Both the position numbers and the translations under genes were made by a program. Of a stretch of 64,000 nucleotides of DNA, positions 20,806-35,653 are shown piece after piece. This DNA is from Ehretia macrophylla (lineage: Eukaryota > Streptophyta > Magnoliopsida > Boraginales > Ehretiaceae), in NCBI GenBank assembly GCA_037974665.1, contig CM075781.1, positions 34,821,235-34,885,234 on the forward strand. The letters are read 5' to 3'. Each line of letters begins with the position of its first letter. Position 1 is the stretch's first letter. The notes beneath the pieces are model-generated. The model was not told the DNA's origin. It saw only the letters and a program-made list of their open reading frames with translations, and searched no databases.

Positions 20806-20813
20806 TTGTAGTG

Positions 20814-21241
20814 TGATCACTGTATACTTCATGTTCCCTCCTATTGTTAATGCCACCAACTCTAGTCATCCCCGGTAGATCCCATTTCTCCTATATTCAT
20901 GCCTTAGGCTTGTTGTCGGTGTTCACCCAAAAAAAAAAAAATTACAGAACATCGGATTCATAGTTTAGTTGTAAATTTGAGTGTCAATAATTATAAATGG
21001 CATACTATTTTGTATAACTATTTAACAAGACACTATTGATTCCTGCAAGGTGCCAAATATTCAGCACTCACATTGTAGGTCCGCATATATATATAGGACC
21101 ACCCTCTCTCAGTTTTGCCTCCTATTATCATTCGCTCCGTTAATACTCGATTTTGTTAAACCATACGTTGCCATGCACCAAATTGTTGGTGTTTCATCCA
21201 ACTTTGATCAAGACAAACTTAAAAAGAAAAAGACATAGTAA
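20814..21241 (+). other. CRK-B distal upstream flank
   Basis: No gene. It aligns with the CRK-A upstream DNA (about 3236-3990): one copy of the 129-bp unit, the TCAGCACTCACATTGTA phrase and the TTGGTGTTTCATCCAACTTT phrase. It lacks the foldback MITE and is cut by the copia element at 21241. Confidence 0.75.
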
Positions 21242-21508
21242 TGTTAGAAGATAAATTTGATTTGGATTAGGACTCTATTAAATAAGTTCTAGTTAGATTT
21301 AAATTGTTTTTGACTAGATAGTTTTTCCTAGTGGGTATAGAACCATATCCTAATTGACATAGGATTTTTGTTAATCTATAAATAGGGATCAGTCATTTCA
21401 ATTGTAGTTATACCAAATACATACCAAATATTAGAGCAATAAAGATTTTGTTTAGAGTCTCCATATTATTTCGCTCTGTGATAAAATAGCCTCTTCCATA
21501 TTCCAACA
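21242..21508 (+). repeat. 5' LTR of the copia element
   Basis: 267 bp, TG...CA, containing a TATAAATAG box near 21380 and an AATAAA-type signal (gcaataaag) near 21440. Confidence 0.9.
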
Positions 21509-24500
21509 AAGTGGTATCAGAGCTAGGTAAAAATGATAGGAAATAGTATGTTTCATTTTCAATTTCCTCGCCTTACTAAGGAAAATTATGATAATTGGTC
21601 TATTTGTGTGAAGCCTCTCATTGGCTCACAAGATGCTTGTGAGATTGTAGAGAAAGGCTACGTAAAACCTAACGAAGATGAAGTTTTGAGTCAAAATAAA
21701 AAAGACGCATTGGTGAAAAATCGCAAGAAAGATCAACAAGCTCTCTCTATCATCCATCTATGTTTGGATGAAACTATGTTTGAGAAAATCTCATGCGCGA
21801 CTACTGCCAAACAAGCATGGGAAACTCTCCAAAAATCACAAAAAGGTATAGACAAGGTGAAAAAGGTTCGTTTACAAACTTTAAGAGCTGAGTTTGAATC
21901 TCTCCATATGAATAATGGTGAATCTATTTCATATTATATTTCGAGAGTTTTTGTGGTTTCTAACCAACTAAAAAAATATGGAGAAGATTTAAAAGATACT
22001 CGTATTGTAGAAAAGGTCATTCGTTCTTTGCATCCAAAATATGAATATATTGTTGTAGCGATTGAGGAATCAAAAGATTTAGATGACATGTCCGTTGATG
22101 AACTCATGGGCTCGTTACAAGCTCATGAAGAAAGACACAAAAAGAAAAACCAAGAAGTCTTGGAAAAAGTTCTTCAAAGTAATCTCGCTTTGAAGAAATA
22201 AGAAAACTTTGGCAATGATGGAAGCCAAAAAGGACGTGGTCATGGATATGGACGTGGTAGAGGCCGAGGCCAAAACCAAGGATGAGGACGAGGACGTGGT
22301 GGAAGAGGAGGATTTAATCAAGAAGAGAAAAATCAAAATCCACATAAACCTGGGCATGGAAGAGGCAATTATTCAGGACAAAGGTATGACAAATCGCAAG
22401 TTCAATGTTACAATTGTCAAAAATATGGTCATTATGCTAATGAATGTAGAAGTAATCCTAAAGTTGTGGACGAAAAAGTAAATTTTGCTAAAAGACAAGA
22501 AGGGGAAGAAGAGATTACCTTGTTGATGACTCATCATGGCGAACAAGATGGAGGAGATACTTCATGGCATCTTGATACAAGTGCAAGTAATCACATGACT
22601 GGACAAAGGAGTATATTCGCAGAACTCGATGAAACTGTCAAGTACAATGTTAAATTTGGAGATGCCTCTATGGTCTCAGTGGAAAGAAAAGGTAAAATTT
22701 TAATCCGTTTGAAAGATGGAAGGCATCAGTTTATTTCTGAAGTTTATTATGTGCCAAAAGTAAAAACTAATATTTTGAGTCTTGGACAACTTCTTGAGAA
22801 AAATTACACAATTTTATTGGAAGATAAACATTGTGTAATAAAAGATGAAAATAAATTTTTGATAACAAAAGTGCCCATGACAAGAAATAGATTGTTTTTA
22901 TTAAATATTCAAAACGATGTTGCAAAATGTCTTAAAGCTTGTGTAAAAGAAGTTTCCTGGTTATGGCACTTGAGATTTGAACACATAAATTTTGAAAATC
23001 TTTCTTTAATATCAAGAAAAAATATGGTGCATGGATTGCCTTCCATCAATCATCCGAAACAGATTTGTGAGATATGTCTTTTTGGAAAACAAGCTAGAAA
23101 AAGTTTTCCAAACGAGGCTACATCAAGAGCAACGAGACCACTAGAACTTGTCCATACTGATATTTGTGGGCCAATTAATCATTGCTCCTATGGTAAAAAT
23201 AAATATTTTATCCTTTTTATTGATGATTATAGCCGCAGGACTTGGGTTTATTTTTTAAAAGAAAAATCTGAAGCTTTTTACAAGTTCAAGAAATTTAAAG
23301 CTCTTGCTGAAAAAGAAAGTAGTTGGGAGATCAAAGTCTTAAGATCTGATAGAGGTGGAGAATTCACATCAATAGAATTCAATAATTTTTGTGAAGAGAA
23401 TGGCATTCGATGCCCTTTGACAACTCATCGATCACCTCAACAGAATGGAATTGCTGAGAGAAAAAATAGAGTTGTTCTTGAGATAGTTCGAAGCATGTTG
23501 AAGTCTAGAAGTATGCCTAAAGAATTTTGGGCTGAAGCAGTTGATTGTGCAATCTATCTGTTGAATCTTTGTGTCACAAAAAGTCTCTCTGACAAGACGC
23601 CATTAGAAGCATGAAGTGGAAGAAAGCCAACAATCAAGCACTTAAGGGTTTTCGGAAGCATTGCTTATGATCATGTTCCTGATCAAAATCAAATCAAGCT
23701 TGATGACAAAAGCCAAAAACTAGTTTTCATTGGGTATGAAAAGAGTTCCAAAGCATACAAGCTCTACAATCCTACTAATGAGAGAATTATTGTGAGTAGA
23801 GATGTCCAATTTGATAAAGAAGCTAAATGGGATTGGAATGTTAAAGAGCAAAAAGAATACAAATTCTTACCCATACAAGAGCAAGAAGTAGAAGTCAATG
23901 AAGACTCTATATCTCCAAATCCATCTCCAACTCCAACTCCAACTCAAACTCCATCTCCATATCAAGCTCCAACTTCACCTCAAGGAAACATAACTTCAAC
24001 AAGTTCAAGTTCGCATGAAAAGACCCCCCGTTTCAGAAGCTTGGATGAAATTTATAAGGTAACTTGAAATTTAAATGATAAACTAACTCTCTTTTGTCTG
24101 CTTGATGATTGTGAACCAATAAGCTTTGAGGAAGCTAATGAGAGTGAAAGATGGAGATAAGCCATCGATGAAGAAATCAAGGCAATAAAGAAGAATGGCA
24201 CTTAGGAGCTTGCAACTTTACCCAAAGGCCACAAAGCCATTGGAGTAAAGTGGGTTTACAAGATGAAGAAAAATGCTAAAGGTGAAGTTGAAAGGTACAA
24301 GGCAAGACTGGTTGCAAAAGGCTATAGTCAACGAGCTGGCATTGACTATGATGAGGTATTTGCTCCTATTGCACGCTTGGAAACTATAAGATTTATTATA
24401 TCTCTAGCAGCCCAATACAAACGGAAGATTTATCAATGGGATGTTAAATCTGCGTTCCTGAATGGTTTTCTTGATAAAGAGGTATATATTCAACAACCAT

Positions 24501-25653
24501 TAGACTATATGGAGAAAGGGTGTGAAAATAAAGTTTTAAAGTTGAAGAAAGCTCTCTATGGCCTAAAACAAGCTCCAAGAGCTTGGTATAGTAGAATTGA
24601 TGAATACTTCCGTCATAATAATTTCTCCAAGTGTTCGCATGAGCATACTCTCTATACCAAACATGAGAATGGCAATATGTTGATTGTTTGCTTGTATGTG
24701 GATGACTTAATTTTTACTGGCAACAATCCAAGTTTATTTGAAGATTTCAATAGGACAATGGCAAGAGAATTTAAGATGACTGATATTGGACTCATGTCTT
24801 ATTATCTTGGAATTCAAGTGAAGCAAACAGATGAAGGGATATTTATTTCTCAAGAAGGTTATGCAAAGGAAATTCTCAAGAAATTCAAGATGGAAAATTG
24901 TCAACCTATTAATACCCCTGTTGAATGTGGAGTACAATTGTCAAAGGTTGATGAAGAAGAGCGTGTAAATCCAACACTTTTCAAGAGCCTGGTTGGAAGC
25001 TTGAGATACTTGACCTGCACAAGACCAGATATTCTTTTTGATGTAGGACTTGTGAGTCGCTTTATGGAGGCCCCTACTAATACACATCTGAAGACTGCCA
25101 AAAGAATACTTCGTTGCATCAAAGGAACTGTTGATTATGGACTTTTATACTCCCACTCAGAGGATTTCAAACTTGTGGGGTATAGTGACAGCGATTGGGC
25201 TGGTGATTTTGATGATCGAAAGAGTACTAGTGGATATCTTTTCTTCATGGGAGATACAACATTCACTTGGAGTTCCAAGAAGCAACCCATTGTCACACCT
25301 TCTACATGTGAAGCTGAATATGTAGCTGCTACTTCATGTGTTTGTCATGCTCTATGGTTAAGGAATTTGATGAAAGAACTTAAGATGCTCAAGAAGAGCC
25401 AATAGAGATCTATGTTGATAACAAGTCTGTAATTGCCTTAGCCAAGAATCCAGTCTTTCATGAAAGAAGCAAGCACATTGACACACGTTACCATTTCATC
25501 AGAGAATGCATCACAAGAAAGGAAGTGAAGATAGAGTATGTGAAGTCTCAAGATCAAGTTGCAGACATTTTTACAAAGCCACTCAAGAGTGACGTGTTTA
25601 TGAAGCTTAGAGCTTTGCTCGGAGTTACGAGAGTCAAATCAAGTTTAGGGGGA

Positions 25654-25918
25654 TATTAGAAGATAAACTTGATTTGGATTAGGACTCTATTAAATAAGTT
25701 CTAGTTAGATTTAAATTGTTTTTGACTAGATAGTTTTTCCTAGTGGGTAATGGTTTCCTAGAACCATATCCTAATTGACATAGGATTTTTGTTAATCTAT
25801 AAATAGGGGTTAGTCATTTCAATTGTAGTTATACCAAATATTAGAGCAATAAAAATTTTGTTTAAAGTCTCCATATTATTTATTTCTGTGATAAAATAAC
25901 CTTTTCCATATTCCAACA
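25654..25918 (+). repeat. 3' LTR of the copia element
   Basis: 265 bp, near-identical to the 5' LTR; preceded by a purine-rich AAGTTTAGGGGGA tract. Confidence 0.9.
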
Positions 25919-26331
25919 AGTAAGCAGCAGTAATTCAAGACGGTATGAAATAGTCAAATGAAATCTACTCTCCGGTCACCATCACTGTTTGGTCTTTGTA
26001 GTTTTCCACAGCCTCTTCATAATTTATGACCTCATGAAAGCAGGAAAAATTAATTATCGTGGAAACCACTTTTGACTAATGAATTTTCTATACCTCAGAA
26101 GCCACGGCAGTTGTTTAATTGTTCTTTCCATATTCTCCATCTGTTTCTCACGTTTCCCACGCCACTTGAAACTGATCACTTTTGACTTCATGGAGAGATT
26201 TTCTATATATACCTCAGAAGCCACGGCAATTGTTTGTTCTTTCTATATTCTTCATCTCTTCTCCCCATTAGATCTTCCTGTAAGAGATCTGAAAGAAGTT
26301 AAAGAACTTCAAAAAAAGCCATCCTCCAACC

Positions 26332-29444
<3,113 letters not shown>

Positions 29445-29604
29445 AAGGAGAAGATTAATCCAATTATTGTCAATGATTCAAGTTGCAAACGACTTGTGTT
29501 ATTGTTACACACTCGGCAAAAGATCTAATGCAATTTTCATTGTATCATAGCACATTTTATTATTCATCGCGATGTACACTTGAACTTGATTTGTCACAGA
29601 TATG

Positions 29605-29610
29605 AATAAA
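29605..29610 (+). promoter_or_regulatory. Candidate poly-A signal of CRK-B
   Basis: AATAAA about 160 bases after the stop, conserved in all three CRK copies. Confidence 0.5.
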
Positions 29611-29684
29611 AGCAAACAGATACAAACCACAACTAATTGATTTGAATAGTTATCCTATCAATAGCAAAACATGTGCATTGCTTA

Positions 29685-32600
29685 CACTACAAAAAAAGGT
29701 TATATAAGTGATGGTTGTTTACTTGAATTCTTAACTATATAAAATGAACATCACAATAAAGGTGACAGTTTTAAAAAATAAACGCTGCTAATACGATAAG
29801 GTCCATTTGACTTGAATAAATTCCCCAACAATGAGTTTAAAGACCACTTAGACACATAGACAGCATTTCTGAACTATTGTATATTAGCCGTTAAACTTGA
29901 ATTTTATAGATAGCGGTTGGTGAACCGCTGCCTATTAACCATCTTGGAAACATAGGCAACGGTTGTGTGAACTGCTAGCTATTAGTTATATAAAAAAAGG
30001 TTTTTATTGAAAAAGGCAAAAAAATAAACAAGGCTTAGACGGATTTACTTATATATTGAAAAAGATCTTCCCACTAGACTTTTTCCTAAAAATATCAAAC
30101 TCCACTCTTTTCTTCACTTTTTCTCTCAACCATGACTCTTCACTTTCTCTCTCTTCATTCTACACTCGACACTGCACCGAGGTCATCACGGTTAAGCAAC
30201 AATGGCTGACACACCACAGGCTGTCTCACACACCCGCTAACACACACAATATTGTATGTTTCAAACCCTAGCTTATTTGAGATTTGTGTGCGTGTGTATA
30301 TATTGCCTATATATGTAATCTTTTGATCATCAACAATGACTGGAGTTCTGCAAAGTTAGGGTATTTGATTATCATTAGCTAAAACGATTCTCAAAGTATA
30401 AACTGATAGATATTATTAGACATTTTTGGTTAAGTTTTTCTTCTTCGATCAAAATATGTCTTCACTATCTTTCTACTGGTAAGCTTTGATTTAATAATCC
30501 TCTTTAAGTTTTTTTTTTGTGTAATTACAGTGAATTTTTAGTCAAACGACGATCTTGATTAAAACTAGGGTTTTAGTGTTTTTTATCCATTCTTTTTATA
30601 AAATTTAATTTCAATTATGGAGTTGGCGAACAAGAGGAAGCGAAGACTAACAAGTTTTGAGAGCGCGAGGCCTCTGATGACGCCCTCGGTTACCCTAATT
30701 TGTAAGTTTTTTCTTCTTTTTTATTTATTTATTTTTATTTTAATGGTCTCTTAACTTTCATTGAATTGCTTATTAGCTGTAAAATTGAACTATCATTACT
30801 GATGTTGAATAGAAATTGATTTGTAAAAACCAATATTTGAAGTATTTACAGCTCATCTTGTTTTCTGTTTTGTGCGTGTTATTGTTATTCCAATGTAATG
30901 AGAATAATGTTGAATTGGTTAATTAAATCAATAGAAATTAAATAACAAAAGTCAATTTTTTGAAGTCTTTAAAAGTTTATCAGTTTTGGGGTCTCATTGT
31001 TACCCCAAAGTGGGTCCAACCCCTCCCTTGGCACGTGCATAGTGGGAGCTTCTGCCTTTTTATTTGTTAATCCAATGTTTATGAGATAAATGTCAAATGG
31101 CTAATAATTGAATATAAATTGAATTATGAAGGTCAATATTTAAGTGTAATAACTCATCTTGTTTGCTAATTTTGGGGTATTATTGTTAGTTCAATGTTTA
31201 TGAGAATAATATGAAATGGTTAATTGTGAATAGAGATGAGGATGAGCTGTTGAATATGCAGTGCCCACGGCATTTGGAGCTTAGATGGCAAACGGAATTC
31301 TAGTATATATGCCACACCTCTCTTCGTTGATATTAACAGGTACATGTTACAGCTATCTTCTCAGGTATAAAGAAATGATAACTTTTCTCTAATTCTTGTT
31401 GCATCTAATTGTGCTTATATTTGTTTTACCTTAGTTTGCTTTTAAATGGAAATCTTGATTGAGGGTAATACATCTTTAGTCTTTCAAATATAGAAGCAGT
31501 CTAATTAGTAATTATCCCCAGATAAAACTTGAGAGTAAGTGAAATGGCACAGTAATGTGCTCTATACATTTCCCCTTGGTGCATATTAATAAATTCTTTC
31601 ACTTTTCAAAAAAAAAAAAGTGCTCTGTACCTTCAAAGTTATATTGATGGATCATTCACAAAAACTCAAAATTCCAATTATAAATGTGCGAATGACTAGA
31701 TTAGCAGCCTCCATTGGCAATGAGTGAATGAGCTCCGATTAAGATGTTTGCATGTCGATATAGATGATCTCCTTATGTTAGCATTTGGTTTTTTGTAAGT
31801 TTTCTGATTATTCATTGCCTCATTCTTTGTTGTTTGACGCAGTGATGGAAAGCTTGAGGTAGTGGTTCCTTCTTTTGTTCATTACTTGGGGGTGCTAGAA
31901 GGTTCAGATGGGGATAAATTGTCGGGTATGACTTTGGATACACAAATTTGTAGGCACACTAGGTGTTTAATTTTCTGATATGCTTCCATGTAAACTTCCA
32001 GCTTAGTATAAGTATAGAAATGAAAGACCCAACTCTGTGTTGCTGCCAGTTTGTATATTTGCCACGTTAATGAAATCTCGAAGTGCTAGTCCACATGCAT
32101 CTGACATGAACTTTTTTTTACCTCAATTTGAATTGTCTTAGAAAACCTTAGCACATTGTATTATCATAAATTTTTTAAGGCTATTTGAAGGTTGTACCTT
32201 CTTGTATAGACAAGAAAGGGAAAGAGAAACAAGGAAAAGGAAGAAAACTAGAAGCTAAATTCAAAAGAGAAACCCTGCTAGTACTTTACTTGAGTATTTG
32301 TGCTTTCAAGTTAAATTAAGGCAAATTTTTCTTGCTGTTGCTTAAATTGCTAATGTCATCGATATAAAATCACATTAGTTAAGTATCTGTGAAAACTGCT
32401 ATTTTCATTTGCTTGTGCTTCATCCCTATTAACAACCTCAGCTCTATGTGTTTTTTTAAAAGATTATATCACACTGGCCAAACTAATTGGCTAATATTAT
32501 GATGGCACCCTGCATTTTTTAGGTATTTATTGTAGAACCTAGGAGATAAGTCAATTAATATTTGAGCAGAAAATGACTGAATGTAAGCCCCTGTGAAAGT

Positions 32601-33444
32601 TGTAAGCCCTGACATGCACCAGAAGTAGAAGAGGAAAAATGCTCTCTGAGTTACTTTTTTTTTTTTGCACTTGCTTGACATTACTCTGGATGTCCCAAGT
32701 CTTTTACGTGTTTGCTAAGCCGAAAGCTTGATCTTTCTTTTGAAGGTTTTGAGAACCAGAGGTCTAGATGTCATTCAACAGATGGGCATAGTTTCAATCT
32801 TCAAAGAGGCCTGGATGTCATTCAGCAGGCTCGATCTGGAACTAGGAAGAGATTAATGTTAAAGCGCATTGTTGAGTCTTTGTAGGTTCGAAGGACAAGG
32901 AATTACAAGTACAAAAAAAGTTAGCCAGCTTAAGTGTAAAAGTGTGATGTTAAGTGTTTTGAACAAACCAGATTGGTGATGGCTGGTTCTATGAAGAACA
33001 AGAAGTAATATATGTGGTTGATGTAAGTTTTTGTTAAATGTAATCGTAGCTTATGAAAATTGCGGTGTTCTGTTACATTCAATTTTGTAAAGGAGCTAAG
33101 CTGTTTATAAACTATTGAAATATTTAGAGGCATAATAGGTGGCAGTTTTTGAGAATAGGTAGCAGTTGTGGCCAACTGCCTCCTATTGATACATCCATAA
33201 TAGGTAGCAGTTCAAGAGGGTTATGCTTGTGGTGACATAGGCAACATTTATTATAACTGTCACCTATGCTAGTTGTAACTATAGGTAGTAGTTTTTATAA
33301 ACAGTCACTTATGCATAGGCAACACGAGCATAGGTAGCAGTGCTAGTGACGGTTTTGTAAAGTGCTGCCTTTTAATAGGTAGCGGTTAAAAACCGCTACT
33401 TTTAAAGTCACAAACCGCCACCTATACTTCAAATTCTTGTAGTG
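29685..33444. mobile_element. Non-autonomous CACTA transposon carrying captured gene exons (Pack-CACTA)
   Basis: Begins CACTACAAAAAAAGG and ends TTCTTGTAGTG, flanked by a perfect 3-bp duplication TTA (29682-29684 and 33445-33447). The CRK-A flank gives the empty site (gcttaatag). Both subterminal zones are full of short repeats of the ATAGGTAGCAGTT / AACTGCTACCTAT type (29900-29990; 33120-33430). No TnpD or TNP coding sequence was seen. The interior includes three exon-like blocks resembling DEX1 (30649-31925). Length 3760 bp. Confidence 0.92.
30649..31925 (+). pseudogene. Captured DEX1-like gene fragment (three exons, two introns) inside the CACTA
   Basis: Exon blocks with canonical introns: 30649-30701 (NKF, stop, EREASDDALGYPN), 31234-31339 (DEDELLNMQCPRHLELRW, then SIYATPLFVDIN in a shifted frame), and 31843-31925 ([26 protein letters not shown]). 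The codons split by the introns join sensibly (TT|A Leu; AG|T Ser), so genuine introns were kept and this is not a retrocopy. The peptide order matches, from memory, the N-terminal part of plant DEFECTIVE IN EXINE FORMATION 1, an FG-GAP/calcium-binding membrane protein needed for pollen wall patterning. An in-frame TGA (30658-30660) and a frame change before SIYATP make it a broken copy. The parent gene is not in this window. The family assignment should be confirmed by a protein search. Confidence 0.75.
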
Positions 33445-34074
33445 TTAATAGATGATGCTACAATCTTGATCTTGATGAGGTTCCAATCCACTTCTTCCGA
33501 GAACTAAAAAGAAAAGATCATTACATGATTTTATTAGCTCATATATTTTTTCCTTCATTGATTTGATTCTTTCGATAGATATTGACATCTATAAGCTTTT
33601 CTAGTGAAATTTATCAACCAAACTGTGAATAAACAGTAATTTTATTCCTGCAGTCATATATAGGGAGGCTAAATTTGTGGAACATCTTGTTAATACTCAG
33701 ATTCTTTTCTTCTTTTTTTTTCCTTTTTTGGGTCAATGTTCATACTCATATTCAGTGTCACGATCAGTGTAGTTGCGTTTCAAGAAAAAAAAAATTAGAT
33801 CTCTACAGCTCTGCCTCGAGCGTGCAATAATGCAGTTATAAGGGTCAATGGTGGGGAACTACCTCCCTGTCACTAAATTCTATCCAGTTCAAAATTCTGA
33901 ATGTTCTCCTATGCGTGGAAAAGAGAAATTTCTTGTAAATGTCAAAACGTCGGGACGCGTTTTGAATAAGTTGTAGGGTGTGAGGTCTACATGTGCGATG
34001 ATAGCTATACACAGTGAGATGTTTTTTAGACTTGGCTGTGAAAAAGTATGTGTCAGACTTTGAAAAGTTTGTTA
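33445..34074. other. CRK-B 3' flank continued, no gene
   Basis: The first ~90 bases match the CRK-A 3' flank (gatgaggttccaatccacttc). The rest is unique AT-rich DNA with no recognised feature. Confidence 0.5.
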
Positions 34075-34437
34075 GGGCAAATTGGACAAATAGTCCCTAT
34101 TATTTATAAGTTTTGAACAAATAGTCTTTATTGTTTTAGAAGTCACGCGGTTAGTCCTTATTGTTTGTAAAAGTATCACCAATAGTCTCTATTATTTCAA
34201 ATATCATTCAGTTAGTCCCTATTGTTTGCAAAAGTCTCTCTATTAGTCCCCATTTGCAAACATTGAGGACTAATGGAGAGACTTTTATAAACAATAGGGA
34301 TTAAATGAATGACTTGTGAAACAATGAGAACTATTGGTAAAACTTTTACAAACAATGAAGACTAACTACGTGACTTTTAAACAATAAAGACTATTTGTCA
34401 AAAATTTATAAACAATATGGACTATTTGTGAGATTTG
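34075..34437. mobile_element. Foldback MITE, relative of 3987-4368 in opposite orientation
   Basis: Starts GGGCAAATTGGACAAATAGT and ends ACTATTTGTGAGATTTG, so its left end matches the right end of the CRK-A element. The halves are inverted copies of each other. Flanks do not show a clear target duplication. Confidence 0.75.
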
Positions 34438-34663
34438 AAATGAAAAACTATTTACTACTTTGAATTAATCTAATTTTTGGTCCGGGGAAAATGTCACTTT
34501 CGTTTATGTCTATTCTCCATATTAGCCCACGAAGTATTTGTTCATAGGACTGAGACGGTGTCTGAAAATTTTTAATTTTATTTGAGAATTCATAATCACT
34601 CGGTGCCAATTTCATTCAAATCATCGTATTTTTTCACTGTGTTATGAAACTTCTTTTTTTATT

Positions 34664-35644
34664 GGGTAAATTGTATCTAGCCCCACTGTGGTTTATAAAA
34701 AGTACATAAAACCTTCTTTGTTTTGTCAAAAATAGTACATAACTCCCCTGTGGTCAGTTAAAAGGGTGTATACGCCCTCCAATAGCTAATATTTATTAGT
34801 TTTTTTTTACGAAAATGACAAAATGACAAATATGCCCTTATAATATTTTTTTTTAAAATACCCCCAACCTCCACCCCACAGCCAATTGCCGCCACCACCC
34901 CCTAAACCCCACCACCAGCTGCGACCACCATCCCCTACCCCAAACCAACCACAACATCCAAACTAGCCATCACCGCCGCCAACACCAGCCACACACACAC
35001 ACAGCCTTCACTCACTCATACACACACACACACACAACCGAACACAAATATACATGCATTCGAACACACACACACACACAGTTGAACACATACATACACA
35101 CATTCGAGTCGAATACACACACGCACATATACAACCCAAACACACAAATTCGAACACATACATACACACACTCAAACATACACATATACACATTCGAACA
35201 CATACACAGTCGAACACACACATACAGACATCGAACACATATACACACATACACATACACACATGAACACACCCGCACACACTCATGCACACTTACATAG
35301 TGATTTGGGGGTTAAGGTTTGGGATTTGGGATTTAGGTGTGGGGTGGGGTTGGAGGGTACTAACGGGTAGAGGTAAGGGGTAGGGTAGGCTGCTAGGGTT
35401 GGGGGGTTGAGGGTTGGGTTTTTTTTCTTTTTATTTTTTAGTATAGAAAATGACAATAATACCCCTGTAAGGTTGAAGTGTGGGCTTTTTTGTCATTTTA
35501 ATTTCAATTTTATTAAAATGTACAAAAAACAAAATCGTAGTGGACGCGTGCGAAAAACACTCGCAGTTAACTTAAACGATTTTCTTAACAGATGGGGTTC
35601 CATGCACTTTTGGTAAACCACAAGGGGCTAGATGCAATTTATCC
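34664..35644. mobile_element. Non-autonomous MULE with perfect 9-bp target duplication
   Basis: TIRs GGGTAAATTGTATCTAGCCC (left) and (rc) GGATAAATTGCATCTAGCCC (right). The 9-bp duplication TTTTTTATT lies at 34655-34663 and 35645-35653. The interior contains C-rich DNA, an (AC)n-type tract (about 34990-35290) and a G-rich stretch; no transposase. Confidence 0.88.
34990..35290. repeat. Interrupted (AC)n microsatellite
   Basis: Mostly ACACAC / ATACACAC with interspersed TTCGAACAC units inside the MULE. It gives rise to long His-Thr or Cys-Val open frames that are artefacts of composition. Confidence 0.9.
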
Positions 35645-35653
35645 TTTTTTATT

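Larger units (their letters stand above)
15239..20813 (+). mobile_element. 5'-truncated CACTA (En/Spm) transposon
   Basis: Contains TnpD- and TNP/Transposase_24-like coding regions in the usual order, a subterminal repeat zone (about 20260-20800), and a terminal ...TTTTTTTTTGTAGTG at 20813. This is the inverse of the CACTACAA end. The 5' TIR and most of the TnpD N-terminus are absent. Immediately after 20813 the sequence resumes as CRK-B upstream DNA that matches the CRK-A flank near 3240, so the 3' end is a true insertion edge. The element is inactive as it stands. Confidence 0.85.
21242..25918 (+). mobile_element. Near-complete Ty1/copia element (Tork-like)
   Basis: Total 4677 bp, flanked by a perfect 5-bp target duplication AGTAA (21237-21241 and 25919-25923). 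Parts: 5' LTR 21242-21508, primer site TGGTATCAGAGC just after it, gag about 21533-22460, protease about 22560-22620 (DTSASNHMTG), GAG-pre-integrase and integrase about 22950-23620, reverse transcriptase about 24240-24980 (YVDD motif), RNase H about 25180-25590, polypurine tract before 25654, and 3' LTR 25654-25918. The coding region has roughly four breaks, so it is a recent but disabled fossil. The LTRs differ at about 4% of sites, which at common plant rates suggests very roughly 1-3 million years. CRK-A provides the empty site. Confidence 0.93.

Noticed and set aside
20488-20859. 123-codon minus-strand ORF
   Set aside because: Made of CACTA subterminal repeats and crosses the element end.
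35008-35300. Several overlapping 70-94-codon ORFs on both strands (Cys/Val/Met-rich and His/Thr-rich)
   Set aside because: They are translations of the (AC)n-type repeat in all frames; composition artefact.
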